Below are positions 1 to 5,719 of a stretch of 6,559 nucleotides of DNA, piece after piece. Made by a program: the position numbers and the translations under genes. Numbering within the stretch: position 1 is the first letter of the stretch; every line of letters starts with the position of its first letter. The notes under the pieces were generated by a model. It worked only from the letters and a program-made list of their open reading frames with translations. It did no database searches and was not told the DNA's origin. This DNA is from CAG-488 sp963625295 (GTDB lineage: Bacteria; Bacillota; Clostridia; Oscillospirales; Acutalibacteraceae), in NCBI GenBank assembly GCA_963625295.1, contig CAVFTC010000094.1:1-6559 (forward strand). Direction: 5' to 3'.

Positions 1-52
1 GACGAAAAATCTTACTGCGCAATTCGCACACCCCAATTGTGCGGTATTGCCT
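1..52 (-). repeat. Dispersed repeat, left-end copy (52-bp inverted repeat of 6505-6556)
   Basis: Bases 1-52 are the exact reverse complement of 6505-6556; identity breaks at base 53 (T against the complement of T6504). Read on the minus strand the unit starts AGGCAATACCGCACAATTG and runs off the window edge, so the true element is longer and lies mostly outside. The unit can fold in two exclusive ways: a 6-bp stem CGCACA/TGTGCG (25-30 with 38-43), or a longer imperfect stem built on AATT/AATT. Two shorter relatives occur at 2598-2613 and 2897-2917. The constant tip with variable interior suggests a terminal inverted repeat of a small non-autonomous element. No transposase is visible, so the element class is inference. 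Confidence 0.85.
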
Positions 53-119
53 TAATTTTGCTCATCCGCAATCCGGCGTCTAAAATCTAATATCTATCTT
101 AACGAGGGACAAAGCGTCC

Positions 120-148
120 TTGACTTTTTTGCATTACTTTTATATAAT
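120..148 (+). promoter_or_regulatory. Sigma-A type promoter of hydE-tcdA
   Basis: A -35 box TTGACT (120-125) is followed after exactly 17 bases by a perfect -10 box TATAAT (143-148). Transcription should start near 155, giving a leader of about 47 bases before the hydE start codon, too short for a typical riboswitch. An 8-bp inverted repeat, GACTTTTT (122-129) and AAAAAGTC (151-158), brackets the -10 region and could be an operator or chance in AT-rich DNA. A small hairpin CTATC/GATAG (158-162 with 168-172) sits at the start of the leader. Confidence 0.85.
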
Positions 149-201
149 ATAAAAAGTCTATCGTTTTGATAGGTATATATTGGCTTTGAGGCGGTGAGTG
201 T

Positions 202-1236
202 ATGAAGGATTTGGTTGAAAGGCTTTTCGAGAGCGGTGATTTGTTCGATGATGAGATAAAAAAACTGCTTGAGAGCGACAGCTTTAACGAGCCGCTTGCC
301 GCTGCCGCAGATGTCCGCCGCAGAGAGAATTACGGCGATAAGGTTTATATCCGAGGTCTTATCGAGTTCACCAATTACTGCCGCAACGACTGCTATTATT
401 GCGGAATTCGGCGAGGTAACCAAAAGGCTGAACGCTACCGTCTGACGAAGGAGGAGATCCTTCTCTGCTGTGACGAGGGCTATCGGCTCGGCTTTCGCAC
501 ATTTGTTATGCAGGGCGGCGAAGACCCGTATTATTCGGACGAAATGATTTGCGGCATTGTTTCCGAGATAAAATTGCGCTATCCCGATTGTGCCGTTACA
601 CTTTCAATCGGTGAAAAGCCAAGGGCGAGCTATCAGGCGTTTTTCGACGCAGGCGCAGACAGGTATTTGCTCCGTCATGAAACCGCAGATGCCGAGCATT
701 ACGGCAGGCTGCACCCGAAGTCGATGAGCCTTGAAAACCGCAAACGCTGCCTTTTTGATTTGAAGGAGATCGGCTATCAGGTCGGCTCGGGCTTTATGGT
801 AGGTTCGCCGTACCAAACGACGGAAAATCTCATTTCCGATTTGCGCTTTTTGCAGAAGCTTCAGCCCGACATGATCGGAATCGGACCGTACATTACCCAT
901 GCAGATACGCCGTTCGCTGAGTTCAAAAGCGGCGATGTTATGCTCACGCTCAGGCTTGTTTCAATTCTCAGACTGATGTTTCCATATGCGCTCATTCCGT
1001 CAACGACCGCCCTCGGAACGATTCATCCGCAGGGTCGGGAGCTTGGGTTGAAGGCTGGTGCAAATGTCGTTATGCCCAATCTTTCGCCCGTTTCGGTACG
1101 CAAATTATATTCGCTCTATGAAAACAAAATCTGCACCGGCGAGGAGGCCGCTCAGTGCCGAGGATGTCTTGAAAAAAGAGTTGAATCGGCAGGATATAAA
1201 ATTGTAACGGATATCGGAAATGTAAGCAACCACTGA
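202..1236 (+). CDS. hydE: [FeFe]-hydrogenase H-cluster radical SAM maturase HydE
   Basis: A 344-residue cytoplasmic radical SAM enzyme of the HydE family, which works with HydG and HydF to build the diiron subcluster of [FeFe]-hydrogenase. The SAM-binding [4Fe-4S] motif CX3CX2C is C60, C64, C67 in the context NYCRNDCYYCGIRRGN, a wording typical of HydE rather than BioB or ThiH. The glycine-rich strand FVMQGGED follows at 101-108. The C-terminal part has CX7CX2C at C311, C319, C322, the same arrangement that binds the accessory cluster in Thermotoga maritima HydE; that cluster is not universal in the family. Length matches the family (about 350). The ATG at 202 has purine-rich GAGG at 188-191, a moderate ribosome binding site. 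It is first in an operon with tcdA, 21 bases downstream. No hydF, hydG or hydrogenase gene is in the window. Confidence 0.95.
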   Translation: MKDLVERLFESGDLFDDEIKKLLESDSFNEPLAAAADVRRRENYGDKVYIRGLIEFTNYCRNDCYYCGIRRGNQKAERYRLTKEEILLCCDEGYRLGFRTFVMQGGEDPYYSDEMICGIVSEIKLRYPDCAVTLSIGEKPRASYQAFFDAGADRYLLRHETADAEHYGRLHPKSMSLENRKRCLFDLKEIGYQVGSGFMVGSPYQTTENLISDLRFLQKLQPDMIGIGPYITHADTPFAEFKSGDVMLTLRLVSILRLMFPYALIPSTTALGTIHPQGRELGLKAGANVVMPNLSPVSVRKLYSLYENKICTGEEAAQCRGCLEKRVESAGYKIVTDIGNVSNH

Positions 1237-1257
1237 TTGCTCAAAAGAGGTAGAATT

Positions 1258-2034
1258 ATGCTTAATCAATTTTCAAGAACAGAGCTTATATACGGACATG
1301 ACGCAATGGAAAAGCTGAAAAATTCCCGTGTTGCGATTTTCGGAATCGGCGGAGTCGGCAGCTTTACGGCGGAGGCACTTGCACGCTCGGGCGTCGGTAC
1401 TCTTGACATTATCGACGACGACAAGGTTTGCCTGACAAACATCAACCGTCAGCTTCTTGCAACGCACAAAACCGTCGGCAAATACAAGGTCGATGTTGCC
1501 GCAGAAAGAATTGCCGAGATAAATCCCGATGCGGTCGTTAATAAGCACAGAATTTTTTACACCCCCGAGACTGCCGAGCAATTTGATTTTTCACAGTACG
1601 ATTATATTGTTGATGCAATTGACACGGTCACGGGCAAGCTTGCGCTGGTTGAAAATGCAAGCAGGACGAAAACGCCGATAATTTCCTCAATGGGCGCAGG
1701 CAACAAGGTTGACCCGACGGCGTTTGAGGTTACGGATATTTTTAAGACCTCGGTTTGCCCGCTGGCAAAGGTCATGCGAACCGAGCTGAAGAAAAGGAAA
1801 ATCAAAAAGCTCAAGGTTGTTTATTCAAAAGAGCTGCCGATAACCCCGATTGACGATACGGTGATAAGCTGCCGCCAAAATTGCATTTGTCCTCCGGGAA
1901 CGGCAAGAAAGTGCACACAGCGCAGACAAGTGCCCGGAAGCACGGCGTTTGTCCCCTCGGTTGTAGGCTTGATAATCGCAGGCGAGGTCATAAAGGATAT
2001 CACGGGCTTCAAGGGTCGTGGAATCGGCGCATAA
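1258..2034 (+). CDS. tcdA: tRNA threonylcarbamoyladenosine dehydratase TcdA (E1-like, ThiF/MoeB superfamily)
   Basis: This 258-residue cytoplasmic enzyme belongs to the TcdA (CsdL/YgdL) branch of the ubiquitin-activating E1-like family. TcdA uses ATP to cyclise t6A at tRNA position 37 into ct6A, supporting decoding of ANN codons. Visible motifs are the nucleotide-binding loop GIGGVGS (29-35), IIDDDKV followed by TNINRQ (51-65), VDAIDTVTGK (118-127), SSMGAGNK (143-150) and DIFKTSVCPLAK (160-171). The C-terminal PGSTAFVPSVVGLIIAGEV (226-244) is diagnostic of the group. The ATG at 1258 is preferred over a TTG at 1237 because AAAAGAGG (1243-1250) sits 7 bases before it. Four cysteines, C205, C209, C211 and C219, cluster before the PGS motif and may bind metal. 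It is cotranscribed with hydE and followed by a terminator. Confidence 0.93.
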   Translation: MLNQFSRTELIYGHDAMEKLKNSRVAIFGIGGVGSFTAEALARSGVGTLDIIDDDKVCLTNINRQLLATHKTVGKYKVDVAAERIAEINPDAVVNKHRIFYTPETAEQFDFSQYDYIVDAIDTVTGKLALVENASRTKTPIISSMGAGNKVDPTAFEVTDIFKTSVCPLAKVMRTELKKRKIKKLKVVYSKELPITPIDDTVISCRQNCICPPGTARKCTQRRQVPGSTAFVPSVVGLIIAGEVIKDITGFKGRGIGA

Positions 2035-2039
2035 ATGAG

Positions 2040-2064
2040 AAAGGCTGTTTGAACGGCCTTTTTT
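2040..2064 (+). terminator. Rho-independent terminator of the hydE-tcdA operon
   Basis: The hairpin pairs 2040-2048 with 2053-2061: core AAGGC with GCCTT, extended inward by a U-G, a G-C and a U-A pair around a four-base TTGA loop. A T-run (2059-2064) closes it. It starts five bases after the tcdA stop codon, so the operon ends here. Confidence 0.88.
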
Positions 2065-2120
2065 CGTTATAATTCACAAATACGCACGCCAAAATTCTAC
2101 ACATGAAAAAACGATTCTCG

Positions 2121-2149
2121 TTGCGTTTTATTTTTGTTTTTGATAGAAT
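2121..2149 (+). promoter_or_regulatory. Extended -10 promoter of the 139-residue hypothetical gene
   Basis: The -35 box TTGCGT (2121-2126) and -10 box TAGAAT (2144-2149) are 17 bases apart, with a TG at 2141-2142 giving an extended -10. Start of transcription is expected near 2155, leaving about 25 bases of leader before the ATG at 2181. The placement just after the terminator at 2040-2064 shows that the next gene is its own transcription unit. Confidence 0.72.
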
Positions 2150-2180
2150 AGAATTAAGATGATGAACGGGAGTGAAAACC

Positions 2181-2600
2181 ATGGCAGAATTCAGAACGGA
2201 GCGCAAGGGAGCTATCATAAAATGCGAATACACCGTCAGCGGCGGAATTGAGGGAGGAGCTTATTCGCTCAGAGCGTCAAAGACGGGCGACAAAACGGCG
2301 GAGCTTGCCGTATCGAATGTTGTTAATCAGACAACCTTTGACCGTGAAAGATATTACGATATCGGCATTGAGATTTTTGAGGAGCTTGCAAAAATCGTTG
2401 ACCGATACAGAATGCTGCGCTGGTCTGCCAGAACGGAAAACCCCGTGCTTGTCAATGACGAGGAGATAACAACCGTGCGAATAGCCGTGTCAGAGGATGG
2501 CGAAGCAAGGGCATACAAAATTTCAAGCAAGCAGCTTTTGCCGTCGAACGCATTAAAAGCGTTCAGGGAAATCCGTAAATGCATGGAAAGCTATATCTAA
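2181..2600 (+). CDS. Hypothetical protein, 139 residues, small and soluble
   Basis: I do not recognise this protein. It begins MAEFRTERKGAIIKCEY and has no signal peptide, membrane span or recognisable catalytic motif. The first 55 residues look beta-strand rich with glycine turns (SGGIEGGAYS, 20-29). A probable amphipathic helix follows (about 58-80, YYDIGIEIFEELAKIVDRYR), then another alternating strand section and a basic helix at the C-terminus. The ATG at 2181 is chosen over an in-frame GTG at 2172 because GGGAG (2168-2172) is 8 bases upstream and overlaps the GTG. It has its own promoter. Base composition and codon style match its neighbours, and the frame is intact. The stop codon TAA (2598-2600) is the first three bases of a copy of the dispersed repeat, so the natural C-terminus may have been altered by insertion. 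No clear terminator of its own is seen. Confidence 0.8.
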   Translation: MAEFRTERKGAIIKCEYTVSGGIEGGAYSLRASKTGDKTAELAVSNVVNQTTFDRERYYDIGIEIFEELAKIVDRYRMLRWSARTENPVLVNDEEITTVRIAVSEDGEARAYKISSKQLLPSNALKAFREIRKCMESYI

Positions 2601-2613
2601 GGCAATACAATTG
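2598..2613 (+). repeat. Short degenerate copy of the dispersed repeat (left flank of riboswitch block)
   Basis: TAAGGCAATACAATTG matches the tip of the window-end repeat with a 6-base deletion (CGCACA or the equivalent shifted reading). Its TAA serves as the stop codon of the upstream gene. Similarity ends after AATTG. With the inverted copy at 2897-2917 it encloses a 320-bp block holding a promoter, riboswitch and terminator. Confidence 0.65.
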
Positions 2614-2681
2614 AGACACCGATTTATGAGCAGTGTTGTTGGACTTTATATGTTATTTGTATGATTTTTATATTTATAATC

Positions 2682-2709
2682 TTGACAAATTTTCGGGATA
2701 TGATAATAT
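2682..2709 (+). promoter_or_regulatory. Promoter of the riboswitch-ATPase unit
   Basis: A perfect -35 box TTGACA (2682-2687) is followed after 16 bases by TAATAT (2704-2709), preceded by TG at 2701-2702 (extended -10). Transcription should begin about 2715-2718, a few bases before the conserved riboswitch core at 2725. This rules out a long leader upstream of the aptamer. Confidence 0.8.
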
Positions 2710-2717
2710 AAAGGTGT

Positions 2718-2876
2718 AACCATTGGGGAGTAGCTATAGGATTTATCCTATCTGTTGTCACCACGCGCTTTAAAGACTTGAGATATCGGGTCATTTTCAG
2801 CTGGCAGCAGACCGATGCGTTTTTCGTATTTGATGCAAGACCTTTGGCAGGCGACAAGTCTGTCAAAGGTCTTTTT
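2718..2876 (+). promoter_or_regulatory. yybP-ykoY manganese riboswitch with transcriptional expression platform
   Basis: Both signature segments of the yybP-ykoY Mn2+ aptamer are present: GGGGAGTAGC (2725-2734) and GCAAGACCTTT (2835-2845), the two loops that dock to form the Mn2+ site. Between them are a perfect 6-bp hairpin ATAGGA/TCCTAT with a TTTA loop (2736-2751), a helix ACGC (2763-2766) with GCGT (2817-2820), and an inner helix ATCGGGTC with GACCGAT containing one bulged G (2785-2816). P1 appears to pair 2720-2726 with 2841-2847 and contains two U-U mismatches. The 3' strand of P1 is also the 5' strand of the terminator at 2837-2876. Mn2+ binding should therefore favour read-through, an ON switch. 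Members of this class control metal exporters, including P-type ATPases, which matches the downstream gene. Confidence 0.93.
2837..2876 (+). terminator. Intrinsic terminator of the Mn2+ riboswitch
   Basis: AAGACCTTTG (2837-2846) pairs perfectly with CAAAGGTCTT (2864-2873). The stem continues inward through G-U, C-G, A-U, G-C, G-U and C-G pairs to a five-base loop (2853-2857). The T-run ends at 2876. The first arm overlaps the conserved aptamer segment 2835-2845, so aptamer and terminator cannot form together. It also stops read-through from the upstream gene. Confidence 0.92.
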
Positions 2877-2896
2877 AACAAGGTGACACTGTATCG

Positions 2897-2917
2897 CAAT
2901 TGTGCGGTGTTGCCTTA
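2897..2917 (-). repeat. Short copy of the dispersed repeat (right flank of riboswitch block)
   Basis: On the minus strand this reads TAAGGCAACACCGCACAATTG, 20 of 21 identical to the tip of the left-end repeat (34-54). It lies between the riboswitch terminator and the ATPase ribosome binding site, in inverted orientation to 2598-2613. Both copies are flanked by TA (2598-2599 and 2916-2917), compatible with but not proof of a TA target duplication. Confidence 0.7.
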
Positions 2918-2937
2918 ACACAAAGGAGGTCATTTTT

Positions 2938-5673
2938 ATGAGGTATTATCTTGAAAATGAAAAAGAGGTTCTTTCGCAGACCGGCAGCTCCGAAAAAGGC
3001 TTAAGCTCCGCCGAGGCGGAAAAGCGACTTGAGAAAAACGGCAAGAATAAGCTCAAGGAAGCCGAAAAGGAAAGCTTGTTCAAAAAGTTTATCAACTCGC
3101 TTGCCGATCCCATGATAATCATGCTTCTTGTTGCGGCGGCCATTCAGGGCGTTGTTGCGGTTATCGAGGCCGGCGGTAAGCCGACGGTTCGTGACTTTTC
3201 CGATGTTCTCGTTATCCTTGTTGTTGTCATTATCAACACGATAATGGGTCTTGTTCAGGAGAGCAAGGCGGAGGCGGCAATGGATGCGCTTATGCAAATG
3301 ACGGCTGCAACCTCAAAGGTCTTGCGTGACGGCGAGGTGGTCGTTCTCAAGAGCGAGGACGTTGTTGTCGGCGATGTTGTCCTTTTTGAGGCGGGCGACG
3401 CTGTTCCTGCCGATTGTCGAATTCTCGAATCTCACTCAATGAAGGTTGAGGAAGCTGCATTGACGGGCGAATCTGTTCCCGTTACAAAAATGGTTGATGT
3501 TCTCATGCTCAAGGACAGCTCAAAGGATGTTGCCCTTGGCGACAGAAAAAATATGCTTTACAGCGGTTCAACCATCGTTTACGGACGAGGCAAGGCTGTT
3601 GTCACAGGCACGGGCATGAACACCGAGATGGGTAAGATCGCCGACGCTCTCAGCACGGCGGAAAAGGAGCAGACTCCGCTTCAAAAGAAGATGACGGAGC
3701 TTTCACATTTCCTTACCAAGCTGGTTATCGGCATCAGTGTGCTTGTTTTCGCCGTAGGCGTTATCGAAACGCTTGTGCTTTCAAATGAGCCGTTCTCATG
3801 GAAGCTTCTCGGCGAAACCTCGCTTAATACATTCATTGCAGCCATTGCTCTTGCGGTTGCCGCCATTCCGGAGGGACTTCCGGCAGTTGTTACAATCATT
3901 CTTTCAATCGGCGTTACCGCCATGAGCAAGCGTCAGGCTCTTATCAGGAAGCTGACCGCCGTTGAAACTCTCGGCTGTACGCAGATAATCTGCTCGGATA
4001 AGACCGGTACGCTTACCCAGAATAAGATGACGGTTGTTGACCATTACGGCGAAAAGGAGGAGCTTCTCGCCAAGGCGATGGCCCTTTGCTGCGATGCTGA
4101 AATTGACGCAAACGGCAAGGTTACGGGTGAGCCGACGGAGGCTGCGCTCGTTGCATATGCTTATTCGCTCGGTATGCACAAGAATGACCTGACTGCCGCA
4201 GAGCCTCGCATCGGCGAAGCCCCATTCGATTCCGGCAGAAAGATGATGTCAACCGTCCACAAAACGGCAGATGGAATCATTCAGTATACAAAGGGCGCAC
4301 CCGACGAAATTCTCAAGAAGTGCAAGTATGCTCTTGTGGACGGCAAGACGGTTGAAATCACAGATGAAATTAAAGCCGCCGCACTCAGAGATAACAAAAG
4401 AATGGCGGACAAGGCTCTCAGAGTTCTTGCCTGCGCATATAAAAAATACGACAGCACACCGACAAGCTTTGAGCCGGAGGCACTTGAAAATGACCTTGTT
4501 TTCATCGGTCTTACCGGCATGATTGACCCGGTTCGTCCCGAGGTTAAGGCGGCTATCGACGAGTGCCGCAATGCAGGTATCCGTCCGGTTATGATTACGG
4601 GCGACCATAAGGATACGGCGGTCGCAATCGGCAAGGAGCTTGGCATTATTACCGACGCCTCCCAGGCTATCATGGGCGCAGAGCTTGACAGGTTCAGCGA
4701 CGAGGAGCTTAAGGAGGAGGTCGTGAAGTATTCGGTTTATGCCCGTGTTCAGCCTGAGCATAAAACACGCATTGTCAAGGCATGGAAGGCTCGCGGAATG
4801 GTAACCGCCATGACCGGCGACGGCGTTAACGACGCTCCGTCAATCAAGGCGGCGGATATCGGTATCGGAATGGGTATCACGGGTACTGATGTTACGAAGG
4901 GCACCTCGGACATGGTTCTTGCCGACGATAACTTTGCAACTATCGTCAATGCCGTTGAGGAGGGTCGTAAGATCTACGACAATGTTCTCAAGGTACTTCA
5001 GTTCCAGCTCTCGACGAACTTAAGCGAAGTCATTATCATGTTCGTTGCGTCCATTCTTCACTTTACGATTCTTTCGCCGGTTCATCTGCTTTGGATCAAC
5101 ATGGTTACGGACTCGCTCCCGGGTCTTGCACTCGGAATGGAAAAGGCAGAGGGCGACATCATGAGAAGAAAGCCCCGTTCAACGACGGACGGTATTTTCT
5201 CGGGCGGTGCAGGCGTTGATATGATATGGCAGGGCGTTTACCTTGCAATTATCGAGATTGCCGCTTATGTCATCGGCTATTGGCTTGAACCGGTCGGCGG
5301 CAAAGCGCACAGCTTTGAGGGCTTCTTCAGCGGAGAAACCTGCGTAAATGCAATGGCGATGGCATTCCTCACCGTCAACTTTGCGGAAATGATGTGCGCC
5401 GTCAATATGCGTTCCCGTCAGGCTTCGATCTTCTCGGCCGACCTGCTGAAGAAAATGAACTGGTGGCTTTTAGGAGCGTTCTTTGTAACGACAGGACTTA
5501 CTCTTGCGGCTATTTACATTCCGGGTCTTTGCACCGTATTCGGAATCACACCGGGCACATTCAGTACCGAGGAGCTTGCAATTTCCGCAGGTCTTGCACT
5601 TTCGACCTTCCCTGCATTTGAAATAGGCAAGGCAATCAGACGAGCAGTCAACAAAAGAAAAGCAAAAGCATAA
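2938..5673 (+). CDS. P2A-type cation-transporting ATPase (Ca2+-ATPase family; probable Mn2+/Ca2+ exporter)
   Basis: A 911-residue membrane pump of the SERCA/PacL/LMCA1 type that exports divalent cations using ATP. Order: N-terminal cation ATPase region (1-50), M1-M2 (about 58-106), actuator domain with TGES (176-179), M3-M4 (259-325), phosphorylation motif DKTGTLT (354-360, D354 phosphorylated), nucleotide-binding KGAPDE (452-457), TGDH (554-557), TGDGVNDAP (626-634), then M5-M10. Ion ligands of both SERCA sites appear kept: E312 in PEGLP (M4), N694 and E697 (M5), N721, T724, D725 (M6), and E817 by alignment (M8). The ATG at 2938 is chosen over one at 2902 because AAAGGAGG (2922-2929) lies 8 bases before it and because 2902 falls inside the repeat. 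The Mn2+ riboswitch upstream implies induction by manganese, so Mn2+ export is the inferred physiological role; the protein alone would be called Ca2+ ATPase. Full length, no frameshift. Confidence 0.95.
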   Translation: MRYYLENEKEVLSQTGSSEKGLSSAEAEKRLEKNGKNKLKEAEKESLFKKFINSLADPMIIMLLVAAAIQGVVAVIEAGGKPTVRDFSDVLVILVVVIINTIMGLVQESKAEAAMDALMQMTAATSKVLRDGEVVVLKSEDVVVGDVVLFEAGDAVPADCRILESHSMKVEEAALTGESVPVTKMVDVLMLKDSSKDVALGDRKNMLYSGSTIVYGRGKAVVTGTGMNTEMGKIADALSTAEKEQTPLQKKMTELSHFLTKLVIGISVLVFAVGVIETLVLSNEPFSWKLLGETSLNTFIAAIALAVAAIPEGLPAVVTIILSIGVTAMSKRQALIRKLTAVETLGCTQIICSDKTGTLTQNKMTVVDHYGEKEELLAKAMALCCDAEIDANGKVTGEPTEAALVAYAYSLGMHKNDLTAAEPRIGEAPFDSGRKMMSTVHKTADGIIQYTKGAPDEILKKCKYALVDGKTVEITDEIKAAALRDNKRMADKALRVLACAYKKYDSTPTSFEPEALENDLVFIGLTGMIDPVRPEVKAAIDECRNAGIRPVMITGDHKDTAVAIGKELGIITDASQAIMGAELDRFSDEELKEEVVKYSVYARVQPEHKTRIVKAWKARGMVTAMTGDGVNDAPSIKAADIGIGMGITGTDVTKGTSDMVLADDNFATIVNAVEEGRKIYDNVLKVLQFQLSTNLSEVIIMFVASILHFTILSPVHLLWINMVTDSLPGLALGMEKAEGDIMRRKPRSTTDGIFSGGAGVDMIWQGVYLAIIEIAAYVIGYWLEPVGGKAHSFEGFFSGETCVNAMAMAFLTVNFAEMMCAVNMRSRQASIFSADLLKKMNWWLLGAFFVTTGLTLAAIYIPGLCTVFGITPGTFSTEELAISAGLALSTFPAFEIGKAIRRAVNKRKAKA

Positions 5674-5685
5674 GCATAAGCAAAT

Positions 5686-5719
5686 CGCCGATGAGTAATC
5701 ATCGGCGGTTGATTTTTTT
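5686..5719 (+). terminator. Strong terminator of the ATPase gene, between convergent genes
   Basis: CGCCGATGA (5686-5694) pairs perfectly with TCATCGGCG (5699-5707) around a GTAA loop. Flanking T-G and A-T pairs can extend the stem to about 12 pairs. Seven Ts follow at 5713-5719. The hairpin begins 12 bases after the ATPase stop. On the minus strand the same stem contains the last codons and stop of tam; the T-rich stretch there is interrupted, so it is a weaker terminator in that direction. Confidence 0.9.

Noticed and set aside
105..130. Terminator-like hairpin (105-110 with 116-121) followed by a T-run before hydE
   Set aside because: The stem is only six pairs including a G-U, the T-run is spaced from it, and it overlaps the -35 box of a consensus promoter. 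The T-run is better explained as promoter spacer.
1237..1257. TTG start for tcdA directly after the hydE stop
   Set aside because: The ATG at 1258 has a well-placed AAAAGAGG, and family members start close to this position; the extra seven residues have no ribosome binding site.
2108..2129. Inverted repeat AAAACG/CGTTTT near the second promoter, possible hairpin terminator
   Set aside because: It is short, with a 10-base loop, is mostly A-T pairs, and coincides with the -35 box of the next gene's promoter; the real terminator is at 2040-2064.
2601..2681. Possible small gene or RNA in the AT-rich stretch before the ATPase promoter
   Set aside because: No ribosome binding site with a start codon, no stable hairpin and no promoter were seen in it; apart from the repeat at its left edge I see nothing.
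2902..2937. Earlier ATG start for the ATPase, adding 12 residues
   Set aside because: It lies within the repeat copy and has no ribosome binding site. AAAGGAGG at 2922-2929 clearly serves the ATG at 2938.
4249..4761. 170-residue open frame antisense to the ATPase gene
   Set aside because: It is a shadow of the long plus-strand gene, without ribosome binding site, promoter or recognisable domain. The other antisense frames across the ATPase, hydE and tcdA were rejected for the same reason.
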